Source of the DNA: Brucella pseudintermedia
GTDB lineage: Bacteria; Pseudomonadota; Alphaproteobacteria; Rhizobiales; Rhizobiaceae
Assembly: GCF_008932435.1 (NCBI RefSeq)
Contig: NZ_WBWE01000001.1
Location: forward strand, 186,001 to 250,000
Length of the DNA stretch: 64,000 nt
Direction: 5' to 3'
Both the position numbers and the translations under genes were made by a program. Position 1 is the first letter of the stretch, and each line of letters starts with the position of its first letter. A model generated the notes under the pieces. The model was not told where the DNA came from. It saw nothing but the letters and a program-made list of their open reading frames with translations, and searched no databases. This document shows positions 8,082-17,510 of the stretch, in pieces.

Positions 8082-9081
8082 CAATTGTTTTCGACACCGG
8101 GTCGGCGATCAGAAGGCGCGGATCGCGAGCAAGCCACAGCTTCACTGTCAGCCCCTCATCTCCGTTGGTGGCCTTCGGCTCCAGTTCCAGTGTCTTCTCC
8201 GGCTCAAGTCCGGCATCCTTCATCCAGCCCAGCATCTGCTCATCGCTGAAACCAAGCCGCAAATGTGCGTGTTCCTCGCGCAGGAACTCAAGCCTGTGCG
8301 GTGCAAAATCGACGATCAGCAGCCGTCCGTTGGGGCGCAGCGCCCGCGCGCCCTCCCGGATCGCGGCCAGCGGGTCGTCGAGAAAGTGCAGAACCTGATG
8401 AATAGTCACCAGATCGAAACTCTCGCGCTCGACAGGCAGCGCATAGACATCGCCCTGGCGAACCTGTGCATTGCCGATTGCCGCCAGATCGAGATTGGCA
8501 CGCGCCACGGCCAGCATGTCGCGATTGATGTCGATGCCGACGCCGCGCAGGTAAAGCGGGGCAAAAAGCTCCAGCAAGCGGCCTGTACCTGTGCCGACGT
8601 CCAGCATGGCCTGAAACGGCTTGTCGCCGACAATCTTCTTGAGCGCGACCTCGACCGCATCCTCGGAAACATGCAGCCTGCGAATCTGATCCCAGCTTCC
8701 GGCATTGGCGCTGAAATAGGCGGCCGCCTTTTCCTGTCGGCTGGACTTCACCTGCGACAGCCGCTCCATGTCGCGCTCAACCAGCGCATCGGCGCTATCG
8801 AGACGCGCCAGAAGCCCACGCGCAAGATCGCCGCTGATCGCATTGTCCGCGAGACGGAAATAGGCCCACGCCCCTTCCTGATAGCGATCAATGAGATCAG
8901 CTTCGGCCAGCAGCTTCAGATGACGCGAAACCCGCGGCTGTGACTGCCCCAATATTGTCGTGAGGTCGGAGACGGTCAGGTCGCCCCGCGCCAAAAGCGC
9001 CAGAATGCGCAAACGGCTTGGCTCCGCCACCGCTTTCAACACATCCACCATCTGATCGAGTTGCAGTTGCAAACCGCTCAT
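8065..9081 (-). CDS. ArsR-family regulator fused to SAM-dependent methyltransferase domain
   Basis: 338 residues in two domains. Residues about 5-80 form an ArsR-type winged helix (LKAVAEPSRLRILALLARGDLTVSDLT, then QSQPRVSRHLKLL recognition helix). Residues about 150-310 form a class I methyltransferase fold (MLDVGTGTGRLLELF, GVDIN-like acidic loop GIDINRDM, LPVERESFDLVTIHQVLHFLDDP). No metal-binding cysteine pair is visible, so a metal sensor is unlikely. Fusions of this kind are known as proteobacterial methionine-cycle regulators sensing SAM or S-adenosylhomocysteine; position before metF supports that role. A 16-base palindrome lies 28 bases upstream of the start. Whether the C-domain still methylates is unknown. 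Confidence 0.85.
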   Translation of the reverse strand: MSGLQLQLDQMVDVLKAVAEPSRLRILALLARGDLTVSDLTTILGQSQPRVSRHLKLLAEADLIDRYQEGAWAYFRLADNAISGDLARGLLARLDSADALVERDMERLSQVKSSRQEKAAAYFSANAGSWDQIRRLHVSEDAVEVALKKIVGDKPFQAMLDVGTGTGRLLELFAPLYLRGVGIDINRDMLAVARANLDLAAIGNAQVRQGDVYALPVERESFDLVTIHQVLHFLDDPLAAIREGARALRPNGRLLIVDFAPHRLEFLREEHAHLRLGFSDEQMLGWMKDAGLEPEKTLELEPKATNGDEGLTVKLWLARDPRLLIADPVSKTIERVSA

Positions 9082-9108
9082 CCCTTGCCCTCAGGCCGAC
9101 TAAAAGAC

Positions 9109-9124
9109 ATAAAGATATGTTTAT
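9109..9124 (-). promoter_or_regulatory. Palindromic operator before the ArsR-methyltransferase gene
   Basis: ATAAAGATATGTTTAT is an inverted repeat with seven of eight pairs matching. It lies 28-43 bases upstream of the ATG at 9081, in the promoter region. ArsR proteins bind such AT-rich palindromes, so this is a plausible autoregulatory site that would also control metF. Confidence 0.6.
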
Positions 9125-9307
9125 ATGGAAAATGATTCCGACGCAAGGACTTTTCATGCAGAATGGGTGACATAAGGGATTCGCAGTGGAGCGCGATCCG
9201 TCCTTGCGGACGCACAAAGGACATTCAAAATAGCGAAGCCACGCATCGCGCATTCAGAAAATCGTTTCGGATTTTCAGGCAGATGCAGAACATGGAAGGA
9301 GAGCGGA

Positions 9308-9631
9308 ATGAGCGCAGGCACCAATCGCCAAAAGGCAATTGCCAAATCGCTGACGCTCCTGCTTCCGGCAGTACCCTATTCGGATTCCGAGCCGATCCGC
9401 GCCGCGGCGCTCAGCCCCCATATGAAGGCGCTGCCGCCATCCACCGCGGTGTGGCTCGCAACCGTTGCGCATGTGCGCCATGCTCATACCGATTACGACG
9501 CGTTGCGTGATGAAGGCTATGATAGGGATTCGGCACGTTTCTTCGTCATGGATGCGATCAACGCGAAACTTACGGAATGGCGCGCCACCCGTCTCGTCTC
9601 GCCGGAAGACGACGAAGCGGTGCAGATGTGA
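9308..9631 (+). CDS. DUF2293 family protein
   Basis: 107 residues, cytoplasmic, no signal. The central segment PPSTAVWLATVAHVRHAHTDYDALRDEGYDRDSARFFVMDAINAKLTEW is split across the DUF2293 core: helix-rich with the HVRH-H-T-DYD pattern and FVMDAIN. The function of this family is unknown. ATG 9308 follows GGAGAGCGGA. It has no operon partner; the AT-rich region begins just downstream. Confidence 0.8.
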   Translation: MSAGTNRQKAIAKSLTLLLPAVPYSDSEPIRAAALSPHMKALPPSTAVWLATVAHVRHAHTDYDALRDEGYDRDSARFFVMDAINAKLTEWRATRLVSPEDDEAVQM

Positions 9632-10032
9632 AAACACCGCATGGAAGCATGCAACGTTTTAGAGTGCGTTTAGATCTGAGTGGATCAGATTCATACTTTT
9701 CGGGATGCGCTCCAATAATTGAAAACAAGATCACACATCACAGTGATGGCGACCAACACTCCGCAATATGCGACATCAAGGCGGAGCATTTCGTTACATC
9801 GTGAAGCGACACAGAATCCTCCACTGAATGTACAGAGATCTCTTCTTGGAAGAATAAATCCTTACTTTGGATTATTGTGTTCGGCCGAATTCGCCTTATT
9901 ACCGAATCGAAAGTGGATTTATCAATACAACCTAATACTATTTTAGTAAAAATTTGATACCTGCTATTTGTGACAGTTTATAATGCTTATAAAATAAATT
10001 AATATATCGACTGTTATATACAGGAGTTTAAA
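9632..10032. other. AT-rich intergenic region with repeat remnant
   Basis: About 400 bases. The left end (9655-9715) holds a diverged repeat with an ATCTGAGTGGATCAGAT palindrome, like intergenic elements common in this group. Composition turns strongly AT-rich after about 9780, marking the edge of the region around the orphan gene at 10033. A likely promoter for that gene is listed separately. Confidence 0.55.
9954..9984 (+). promoter_or_regulatory. Sigma-70-like promoter of the AT-rich orphan gene
   Basis: TTGATA (9954-9959) and a perfect TATAAT (9979-9984) are 19 bases apart, slightly long but near consensus. The downstream gene has AGGAG just before ATG 10033. In such an AT-rich stretch chance matches are possible. 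Confidence 0.4.
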
Positions 10033-10488
10033 ATGCATAATAATAAAATTTTTGATCTATCTAATACTTTAAATTCCGAGTCTGATTTTGACTTTTTAGG
10101 AGTATGTCAAATCAGTGATGGAACAGTCAGTGGAGGAACCTTAGCTTCGTCAGGTTGGACCATTAAAATTGATAAACTTGTAGATGGAGTAAAGGTAAAC
10201 ACCGGCGTTGGCGATATAGCTAAGGTTACTGTTTTCTGGCACGGAAAGCCGGTACCGGATGCAGTGTTAGGCTGCACCATTGACAATGCGCCAATGAACT
10301 CATTTGCACCCTCCCTGGCTGAACGTGAAAATATTATAGCTTTTGATCATTATACTGCATTGGGAAAAACAGACTCTACTGGTTCTTTTGTAATTACTAT
10401 CGGCAGATGGGAGATTGGCGGCGAGGTGAAATTTACAGCATATTGCGCCACTGCTTCAGCAAGCAAAAATTTTAATTTTATTGATTGA
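10033..10488 (+). CDS. AT-rich orphan protein, possible Ig-like fold
   Basis: 151 residues, no signal peptide or membrane segment. Codon use is strongly AT-rich, unlike the neighbours, and both flanks are AT-rich too. Residues about 55-145 have an alternating beta pattern with AKVTVFWHGKPVPDAVLGC and TDSTGSFVITIG, reminiscent of bacterial Ig-like domains in which a variable loop precedes a T-D-x-x-G-x-F turn. Two cysteines, C68-like in LGCTID and C143-like in AYCATA, could pair. A good AGGAG site precedes the ATG. No family is firmly recognised; lateral acquisition is inferred from composition alone. Confidence 0.7.
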   Translation: MHNNKIFDLSNTLNSESDFDFLGVCQISDGTVSGGTLASSGWTIKIDKLVDGVKVNTGVGDIAKVTVFWHGKPVPDAVLGCTIDNAPMNSFAPSLAERENIIAFDHYTALGKTDSTGSFVITIGRWEIGGEVKFTAYCATASASKNFNFID

Positions 10489-10705
10489 TGTAGAAAACAT
10501 ATCATGACTTATAATATAACCCAGTGAATAAAATTCGCCGGGTTGTATTTTGTTATTTTACATATCTGAATAACTATATATTAATTGTAATTTTTAATAC
10601 TTAAACTAGAAATAGATAAATTGTTTTTAATAATTAATACTATCTTATAATACTACAATTTACTTATATTTCAAGAGTGTCAACTCATAAGCCATTTCGG
10701 GCTGT

Positions 10706-12046
10706 TCAATCAACCATACCATGCCCTTGCAGATAGCCGTGCTTGCGCGGGTTGGGCATCACGATACTGACGGCGAAGACGACCACCATGATTACGGTCA
10801 CATACCAGAAGAAGCCGCTTTCCATGCCCTGCTGCTTGAACCACAGCGCCACATATTCAGCCGTGCCGCCAAAAATCGCATTGGCGATGGCGTAGGAAAA
10901 GCCGACGCCCAGCGCCCGCACTTCCGCCGGAAACAGCTCTGCCTTCACGATGCCGCTGATGGAGGTGTACATGCTGACGATCGCGAGCGCGATCACGATA
11001 TAGATGAATGCCCACACCGGGCTTTGCACCGAACCGATCAGCGTGAGAAGCGGAATCGTGGTCAGGATCGAAATGCCGCCAAAGCCGATCATCATCGTCT
11101 TGCGCCCGATCTTGTCGGACAATGCGCCGAAAAGCGGTTGCATCAGCATATAGACCAGCAGCACGAAGGTCATGGTTTCGCTGGCTGTTTCCTTGCTCAT
11201 GCCGGCGGTGTTGACCAGATATTTCTGCATATAGGTCGTGAAAGTATAGAAGGCGAGCGAGCCGCCAGCCGTGAAGCCGACGACGACAAGGAAAGCCTTG
11301 CGGTGGTTCTTCCAGATATTGGCGAAGCTGCCTGCCGCCTTGTTGCCGCGGGTTTCTTCCGTCGAGGTCTCATGCAAGGTCCGCCGGAGGAAAAGCGCCA
11401 CGATGGCCGCAACACCGCCAATTGCGAACGGGATGCGCCACCCCCATGCGTGAAGCTCATCCGATGTCAGGAAGAACTGCAGCACCACGATAACCAGAAC
11501 GGCCAGCAACTGCCCGCCGATCAACGTGACATACTGGAACGAGGAGAAGAAGCCGCGGCGACCGGCCAGCGCCACCTCGCTCATATAGGTTGCGGTGGTG
11601 CCGTATTCGCCACCGACGGAAAGTCCCTGCAAAAGCCGCACGATCAGCAGCAGTAACGGCGCCAGAATGCCGATGCTCTGATAGGTCGGCAGAATGGCGA
11701 TGGCGAAAGAGCCAAGGCACATCATCGTGACCGAAATCAGCATGGATGTGCGCCGGCCGAGCCGGTCGGCAATGCGGCCAAAAAGCCAGCCGCCGATAGG
11801 ACGCATGAGGAAGCCTGCCGCAAAAATCGCAGCCGCGTTCAGCAACTGGCTGGTCTGGTCTTCCGCAGGGAAAAACTGCGATGCGAAATAAAGCGCACCG
11901 AAGGAATAGACGTAAAAATCGTACCACTCCACCAGATTGCCCGATGCGCTGGCCACGATGGCAAACACGCGGCGGCGCGTGTCATGGGCATCATGTGCCG
12001 CTTCGATCTCGCCATTGGCGTCAGCATGCATTTCTGCATTGTTCAT
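10706..12046 (-). CDS. MFS transporter, KgtP/ProP-like (metabolite:H+ symporter)
   Basis: 446 residues, twelve predicted membrane segments. The start of the protein core, [16 protein letters not shown], is the hallmark of the metabolite:H+ symporter group containing alpha-ketoglutarate permease KgtP and the osmolyte carrier ProP. The MFS loop 2-3 motif appears as [14 protein letters not shown], and [13 protein letters not shown] matches the helix-5 motif. Likely import of a dicarboxylate or related compound; the substrate is not fixed. ATG 12046 is preferred to the longer frame because GGGAG precedes it and family members begin here. It is alone, with a long gap upstream. Confidence 0.88.
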   Translation of the reverse strand: MNNAEMHADANGEIEAAHDAHDTRRRVFAIVASASGNLVEWYDFYVYSFGALYFASQFFPAEDQTSQLLNAAAIFAAGFLMRPIGGWLFGRIADRLGRRTSMLISVTMMCLGSFAIAILPTYQSIGILAPLLLLIVRLLQGLSVGGEYGTTATYMSEVALAGRRGFFSSFQYVTLIGGQLLAVLVIVVLQFFLTSDELHAWGWRIPFAIGGVAAIVALFLRRTLHETSTEETRGNKAAGSFANIWKNHRKAFLVVVGFTAGGSLAFYTFTTYMQKYLVNTAGMSKETASETMTFVLLVYMLMQPLFGALSDKIGRKTMMIGFGGISILTTIPLLTLIGSVQSPVWAFIYIVIALAIVSMYTSISGIVKAELFPAEVRALGVGFSYAIANAIFGGTAEYVALWFKQQGMESGFFWYVTVIMVVVFAVSIVMPNPRKHGYLQGHGMVD

Positions 12047-12576
12047 TCTGAAAACTCCCGATAGCAGGCGGTTTGTGAAACCGCCTGCAAGCCGCCGGTC
12101 CCACACGCGGGATGACCGAAGTCGGCGCTTGTTTCACGTCACAAAGGTGCGGGCCGCACTTCAACCACAAGGCAGGCACGCATTTGAAATGTCCTCCCGG
12201 CCAAACCATGCCGTCTCAATCGCTCGCGACGGCGAGCAGTCCTTGGACCGGCGGTCTCGGTGTTCATTCCCAACGAAAAATGTAACGGAGCAAAAGCATC
12301 GAAACCGGCATCCTGAACGAAATCGCAACGGGATGAAGCATCATGGCGTTGCGATCACAGGCTCCATATCTAGAGCAGTTTCAGGATGCGGCCAGACCAT
12401 AGGAACAAAATCGTTTGCATGCAATCTATTCCAATATAAGAAATTGCTGACGGACGCGACCGGAACCGGTGCGCAAATCAGGCACACTGCAACCCTTTGA
12501 AATAACGTTGAAATAATAAGGGACGGCCTACACGGGCAGTCGATCAAATCCCCGTGTAGAACGATTCTTGAGCCCG
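12047..12576. other. Long intergenic region between MFS gene and tam
   Basis: About 530 bases. It should hold the promoter of the MFS gene (minus strand). At 12367-12450 there is an AGAGCAGTTTCAGG-type segment resembling degenerate intergenic repeat sequence. No convincing short gene, terminator or RNA was found. Confidence 0.45.
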
Positions 12577-13344
12577 CTATTTCTTCTGGGCAACCAGAAA
12601 AATACGCGGAAAACGCAACAGGACTTTTCCGTCGACCGTTGCCGGATAATGCGGCGCGATCCGCGCCTTGTAAGCCGCCAGATAATCCACCTGCTCCTGT
12701 GGGTCGAGCGGATCGAGAAAAGGCCGCAAACCTGTTCCCTTCACCCACTCCACAATCGCATCCACGCCATCCAGCGTATGGTTGTAGATCGTATGCCATA
12801 TATCGATGCGTGCGGAATGAGCGGCCAGCGCGTTGTAATATTCCGCCGCTGGCGGCAGAGGGTCCCTGCCCTCAGTGCCGATCTTGGCGGCAAAGGCTTC
12901 GGTTCTTGCAACATCACGCATACCGACATGGGTTGGCTCGGCCATATTGTCGGGCATCTGCACGGCCAGCACCGCGCCCGAACGAAGCCGCGACAGAAGG
13001 CGCTTCATCTGCTCCATGTGATCCGGGAGCCACTGGAAAACGGCATTGGAGAAAAGAACGTCGGTTTCCGCATCCGGCTCGTAGCTCTTCACGTCGCCGA
13101 TAGTGAAATTGACCTGCGGCAAGCGCGCACTGGCCTTTTCGATCATGTCAGGCGATGTATCAAAGCCGGAAATTTCCGCGCCCGGCCAGCGTTCGGCCAG
13201 AAGTTCCGTCGAGTTGCCCGGTCCGCAGCCCATATCGACAACCTTGCGCGGCTTGTCGAGCGGTATCCGGGCCAGAAGGTCACCCGCCGGGCGGCTGCGT
13301 TCGTCTTCAAACTTCATATATTGCTGCGCAGACCAGTCTTTCAT
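12577..13344 (-). CDS. tam: Trans-aconitate 2-methyltransferase
   Basis: 255 residues, the usual length of Tam. It methylates trans-aconitate with SAM, removing a spontaneous inhibitor of the citric acid cycle. SAM motif [13 protein letters not shown] lies at about residues 33-44 and is followed by GFDTSPDMI; the [10 protein letters not shown] and VQMPDN segments are typical. ATG 13344 gives [20 protein letters not shown], the family N-terminus, with AGGAAACAGG before it; the longer in-frame extension is non-coding. A perfect hairpin lies only about 23 bases upstream of this start (see the terminator at 13367-13392). Confidence 0.92.
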   Translation of the reverse strand: MKDWSAQQYMKFEDERSRPAGDLLARIPLDKPRKVVDMGCGPGNSTELLAERWPGAEISGFDTSPDMIEKASARLPQVNFTIGDVKSYEPDAETDVLFSNAVFQWLPDHMEQMKRLLSRLRSGAVLAVQMPDNMAEPTHVGMRDVARTEAFAAKIGTEGRDPLPPAAEYYNALAAHSARIDIWHTIYNHTLDGVDAIVEWVKGTGLRPFLDPLDPQEQVDYLAAYKARIAPHYPATVDGKVLLRFPRIFLVAQKK

Positions 13345-13366
13345 CCTGTTTCCTTTCATCAAATGA

Positions 13367-13392
13367 AAAGGCCGGTGCAATGCACCGGCCTT
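13367..13392 (-). terminator. Terminator of ettA, placed right before tam
   Basis: AAGGCCGGTGCA / TGCACCGGCCTT is a perfect 12-bp stem; on the minus strand it is followed by TTTTC. It lies 145 bases beyond the ettA stop and only 23 bases before the tam ATG, so it may also act as an attenuator for tam. Confidence 0.8.
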
Positions 13393-13536
13393 AACTTCAA
13401 ATCGCCAGAGGTTCGTTGAGGTTCTGGTTATAGCAAGGCGAAAATGGTGAGGTTCGAAGCGTACTTTGCGTAGGTGAGCGCCGGAAGCACAGAACCACGC
13501 CATTCGCAGACCGCGAGAACCTGAACATCTCGAACC

Positions 13537-15186
13537 TTACCGCGTCAGCGGCTTGTAGGTCACCCGTTTCGGGTTGACGCTGTCCGGTCCGAGACGGCGG
13601 ATCTTGTCAGCTTCATAGTCCTCGAAGTTGCCTTCAAACCATTCGACGTGGCTGTCGCCTTCGAATGCGAGGATATGCGTTGCCAGGCGATCGAGGAACA
13701 TACGGTCGTGGCTGATGATAACGGCGCAGCCAGCGAAATTTTCCAGCGCATCTTCAAGTGCGCCCAGCGTTTCCGTATCAAGGTCATTGGTCGGTTCGTC
13801 GAGGAGCAGGACATTGCCGCCGGACTTCAGCATCTTGGCAAGGTGAACACGATTGCGCTGACCGCCGGAAAGATTGCCGACCTTCTGCTGCTGGTCGCCG
13901 CCCTTGAAGTTGAACGCGCCGCAATAAGCGCGGGAGTTCATTTCAAACTTGCCGAGCTTGATGACGTCATTGCCGCCGGAAATCTCTTCCCAGACGGTCT
14001 TGTTGGGGTCGAGCGCGTCGCGGCTCTGATCCACATAGGACAGATGAACCGTCTCGCCAATACGCACAGAGCCCTTGTCCGGCTGTTCCTGACCGGTCAG
14101 CATCTTGAAGAGCGTCGATTTACCGGCACCGTTCGGGCCGATGACGCCGACAATGCCGCCCGCAGGCAGCTTGAAGCTCAGATCGTCGATCAGCAGTCGG
14201 TCGCCAAAGCCCTTCGACAGGTTTTCAACCTCGATCACCACCTGACCAAGGCGCTCGCCCACCGGAATGATGATCTGCGCATCGCCGGGGCGGCGCTCTT
14301 CCGCGCTCTTGACCAGTTCGTCATAGGCCTTGATACGCGCCTTGGACTTGGCCTGACGCGCCTTCGGGCTTGCCGAAATCCACTCGCGTTCGCGCGACAA
14401 CGCCTTTTCGCGAGCAGCTTCCTCGCGGCCTTCCTGCGCCATGCGCTTGGCCTTGGCTTCCAGATAGGCGGAATAGTTGCCTTCATAAGGAATGCCGCGA
14501 CCGCGGTCGAGCTCCAGAATCCAACCCGTCACATTGTCGAGGAAGTAACGGTCGTGGGTGATGATCAACACCGAACCCGGATATTCGCGCAGGTGCTTTT
14601 CAAGCCATGCGGTGGTTTCGGCGTCCAGATGGTTGGTCGGTTCGTCGAGAAGCAGCAGCTCCGGCTTCGAAAGCAGAAGCTTGCAAAGCGCCACGCGGCG
14701 CTTTTCGCCGCCCGAAAGCTTGGTCACGTCCGCATCGCCCGGAGGGCAGCGCAGCGCCTCCATGGCCATCTCGACCTGGCTGTCCAAGTCCCAGAGGTTC
14801 TGGCTATCGATGATATCCTGAAGCTTTGCGCCTTCGTCGGCGGTCTCATCGGAATAATTCATCATCAGTTCGTTGTAACGGTCGATGATCGCCTTCTTGT
14901 CGGCGACGCCTTCCATCACATTGCCGAGCACATCCTTGGAAGGATCGAGCTCCGGCTCCTGCGGAAGATAACCGCAGGTAGCGCCTTCGGCGAGCCACGC
15001 CTCGCCGGTATATTCCTTGTCGAGGCCGGCCATGATCTTGAGCACGGTCGACTTACCGGCGCCGTTCGGACCGAGAATGCCGATCTTGGCGTCAGGATAG
15101 AAGGAGAGATGAATATTCTCCAGAATCTTCTTGTTGCCATAGGCCTTGTTGAGGCCGGACATATGATAAATGAACTGGCGTGCCAT
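13537..15186 (-). CDS. ettA: Energy-dependent translational throttle protein EttA (ABC-F)
   Basis: 549 residues, an ABC-F ATPase with two nucleotide-binding domains and no membrane segments. EttA binds the ribosomal E site and gates early elongation according to ATP/ADP. Both Walker A motifs read GPNGAGKST (about residues 39-47 and 347-355), with signatures LSGGEKRRV and LSGGQRNRV and Walker [12 protein letters not shown] and [11 protein letters not shown]. The linker between domains is rich in Arg and Lys ([16 protein letters not shown]). Length and motifs match EttA rather than Uup. The start ATG 15186 begins [14 protein letters not shown], as expected. Confidence 0.95.
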   Translation of the reverse strand: MARQFIYHMSGLNKAYGNKKILENIHLSFYPDAKIGILGPNGAGKSTVLKIMAGLDKEYTGEAWLAEGATCGYLPQEPELDPSKDVLGNVMEGVADKKAIIDRYNELMMNYSDETADEGAKLQDIIDSQNLWDLDSQVEMAMEALRCPPGDADVTKLSGGEKRRVALCKLLLSKPELLLLDEPTNHLDAETTAWLEKHLREYPGSVLIITHDRYFLDNVTGWILELDRGRGIPYEGNYSAYLEAKAKRMAQEGREEAAREKALSREREWISASPKARQAKSKARIKAYDELVKSAEERRPGDAQIIIPVGERLGQVVIEVENLSKGFGDRLLIDDLSFKLPAGGIVGVIGPNGAGKSTLFKMLTGQEQPDKGSVRIGETVHLSYVDQSRDALDPNKTVWEEISGGNDVIKLGKFEMNSRAYCGAFNFKGGDQQQKVGNLSGGQRNRVHLAKMLKSGGNVLLLDEPTNDLDTETLGALEDALENFAGCAVIISHDRMFLDRLATHILAFEGDSHVEWFEGNFEDYEADKIRRLGPDSVNPKRVTYKPLTR

Positions 15187-15658
15187 AAAGCGCGTCGTCT
15201 CCGCAGGTTGAGAAGCGCGGGTCGCCGATCATGCGAACCGCGCGGAAATTGCTGACGCGTATGTAGGCCAAATACGCCCCGGAAGCAAACGCCAACCCGT
15301 GAAATGGAAGCGGCCGGAACCGCCAGTCCGTATCTGCTGATGAAACACATATAATGAAACCGGGCGCGGATATTTCCGTCACCCGGTTTCCCCTCTGGCC
15401 ACCGTCCGCGAAAGTTTCCTCCCTTTCATCGGACGGCCTGCAAGTTATGACGCGAATTCCGTCTCTCGACGCCCCTGAATGCCCTTCAAAACCCCGTCTG
15501 CAAGGCTAGATTTGCCCAAGCTTTTGCGCTTTTCAAGCAGAATCTGCACAAAAAACGCTGTTGCCTAAAATTCACTCACCCCACGGTCCGATGCCTGTTT
15601 ATGCGACGCTACATAAGGGGAGATTGACTATTTGCACGGCATAAAATCAGATGGCGGA
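15187..15658. other. Divergent intergenic region between ettA and hydrolase gene
   Basis: About 470 bases. The only clear structure is AAACCGGG (15357-15364) pairing with CCCGGTTT (15382-15389), a hairpin without a T-run. Promoters for both flanking genes must lie here. No short gene or RNA gene could be supported. Confidence 0.45.
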
Positions 15659-16603
15659 ATGACCTTCAAAACCATTCATCATCTGCCGGTCCCAGACAAA
15701 CCGGAACTTCCGTTCCGCACCATCCGTGCCGACGCGCCGCGAGCGGTCGTCCAGATATGCCACGGTCTTGCCGAACACTCGGCGCGATACGAACGCTTCG
15801 CATCCGCCCTCGCTGCGGCTGGCTGCCACGTCTATATTCACGACCATCGCGGACACGGCGCCAATATCGGCGCTCATGCACCAAGAGGCATGTTCGCGCA
15901 AAAACAGGGTCATATCGTGGCCATCGAGGACGTCCGGGCGCTCAACCGACACATCCACGAGAAACATCCGGGCTTGCCCGTGGTGCTTTTCGGCCATTCC
16001 ATGGGAGGGCTGATCGCGCTGAACTATGTGCTGAACCATGCCGATACGGTCGATGCGGCGGCAATCTGGAATGCCAATTTCGACGGCGGAGCGGAAAGCG
16101 CAGCGGCCCTCGCACTTCTTTATATGGAGCGCATGCTGAAAGGCTCGGACGTTCCAAGCAGCATCCTGCCGAAAATGACCTTCCGCGCCTGGGGCCGGTC
16201 CATAAAGGGACACCGCACGCTGTTCGACTGGCTTTCCCACGATGCAGCGGAGGTCGATGCCTATATCGCCGATCCGCTTTGCGGCTTTGACGCCAGCGTG
16301 GCGCTATGGATCGACATTTTCCGCTTGATCCGCCGTGCCGCCGACGACCGCAACTTCGCGAAAGTTCCGCGAGACATGCCGTTCAATCTCGTTGGCGGCG
16401 CGGAAGACCCGGCAACGGCAAACGGTGCTGCTGTGCAGAGGCTGGCGGAGAGACTGCGGAACATGGGCTTCAAGCGTGTCGATTGCACGATCCTGCCCGG
16501 CACCCGCCACGAAAGCCTCAACGAAACCAACCGGGACCAGGTGACACAGAATTTTCTGGATTGGCTGGCAGCGGCCCTTCCGTCTGCGCCAATGTCCGGC
16601 TAA
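15659..16603 (+). CDS. Alpha/beta hydrolase, monoacylglycerol lipase-like (serine aminopeptidase S33)
   Basis: 314 residues. Catalytic Ser sits in GHSMGG (about residue 112-117); the acid and His are probably in the AEDPAT and GTRHE segments near the C-terminus. The segment VVQICHGLAEHSARYERFA is typical of the Hydrolase_4 lysophospholipase/monoacylglycerol lipase group. It is likely a cytoplasmic esterase acting on lysophospholipid or monoacylglycerol, by family. ATG 15659 is preferred over TTG 15632 on family length and a GGCGGA site. It is upstream of, and may be co-transcribed with, the GT2 gene, though the 175-base gap makes that uncertain. Confidence 0.85.
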   Translation: MTFKTIHHLPVPDKPELPFRTIRADAPRAVVQICHGLAEHSARYERFASALAAAGCHVYIHDHRGHGANIGAHAPRGMFAQKQGHIVAIEDVRALNRHIHEKHPGLPVVLFGHSMGGLIALNYVLNHADTVDAAAIWNANFDGGAESAAALALLYMERMLKGSDVPSSILPKMTFRAWGRSIKGHRTLFDWLSHDAAEVDAYIADPLCGFDASVALWIDIFRLIRRAADDRNFAKVPRDMPFNLVGGAEDPATANGAAVQRLAERLRNMGFKRVDCTILPGTRHESLNETNRDQVTQNFLDWLAAALPSAPMSG

Positions 16604-16778
16604 AACAGCGGTCAATCGACTAATCGAGCTATTATCGGGGCCAAAACTCACGATTACTTGAACCGTCTTGGCTTTGCCATGCAATCAATGCTATGCAGCG
16701 CGCCTTGCGCGCTATCGGGTTTCCGGGCAGATAAGCCGGGCTTAGGCAGATGGCGCGAGGAATGAAGGAACACTCCGC

Positions 16779-17510
16779 TTGGACACACCGACGATTTCTG
16801 TGGTTATCCCCTGCCGCAACGAAGCCGACAATCTTGCCTTTCTGCTGGATGAAGTCGATGCCGCCATGCAGGGCCGCGCATACGAAGTCATCGTCGTAGA
16901 CGACGGTTCGACGGACTCGACGAGCGATGTGCTCGCGGGCCGCATCCATGCGGGCAAGCCGCTCCGCCATCTGCGCCATGACCGCTCGTCGGGTCAGAGC
17001 GCCGCTGTGCGCTCCGGTGTTTTCGCAGCGCGCGGCAAGATCGTCGTGACCATGGATGGCGACGGGCAGAACAACCCGGCCTATCTGCCGGTTCTGGCGG
17101 ATGCGCTGATCAAAGCCGGACCGGATTACGGCATTGCAGCCGGACAGCGCCTCAAGCGCACCGATACCAAGCTAAAGCAGTTGTCTTCCCGTTTTGCCAA
17201 CAATCTGCGCGGCGCGATCCTCAAGGATAAGACACGCGATTCCGGTTGCGGACTGAAAGCGCTGCACACCGACCTGTTCCGGCAACTGCCTTTCTTCGAC
17301 GGCTGGCATCGCTACCTTCCCGCGCTGGCGCTGCGCGAGGGCTATGACGTGGTGCATGTGGATGTGGTCGACCGCGAACGCCGCCACGGCAAATCCAATT
17401 ATGGCATTCTGGACCGTGGAATGCGCGGCATCCTTGACCTTTATGGCGTCTGGTGGCTGCGCAAGCGCCGCAAGGTCGTTCCTCGTGTGAGGGAGATCAC
17501 CCATGACTGA
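16779..17510 (+). CDS. Family 2 glycosyltransferase (dolichyl/undecaprenyl-phosphate mannose synthase-like)
   Basis: 243 residues, a GT-A fold transferase without C-terminal membrane helices. N-terminal ISVVIPCRNEADN, the VIVVDDGSTDSTSDVL nucleotide-binding segment and TMDGDGQNNP containing the DxD-like site match polyprenyl-phosphate glycosyltransferases (DPM1/ArnC group). It probably makes a polyprenyl-phosphate sugar donor at the inner face of the membrane. Start is TTG 16779 after AAGGAACAC. The next gene overlaps by 8 bases and encodes a LAB_N protein, a common partner in Rhizobiales for envelope glycan modification. Confidence 0.88.
   Translation: MDTPTISVVIPCRNEADNLAFLLDEVDAAMQGRAYEVIVVDDGSTDSTSDVLAGRIHAGKPLRHLRHDRSSGQSAAVRSGVFAARGKIVVTMDGDGQNNPAYLPVLADALIKAGPDYGIAAGQRLKRTDTKLKQLSSRFANNLRGAILKDKTRDSGCGLKALHTDLFRQLPFFDGWHRYLPALALREGYDVVHVDVVDRERRHGKSNYGILDRGMRGILDLYGVWWLRKRRKVVPRVREITHD

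Noticed and set aside
9968-9974. GTGACAG, complement of a Pho-box heptamer, near the AT-rich orphan
   Set aside because: No second heptamer is found 11 bases away in either direction.
13411-13424. Two GTTC units resembling an alphaproteobacterial LexA site
   Set aside because: They are 10 bases apart instead of 11 (N6 instead of N7) and lie downstream of ettA, not in a promoter.
13648-15255. 535-codon frame antisense to ettA
   Set aside because: EttA is complete and highly conserved; the antisense frame has no domain.
15357-15389. Hairpin AAACCGGG/CCCGGTTT as a possible small RNA terminator
   Set aside because: No T-run on either strand and no promoter or conserved stem upstream; kept only as a note.
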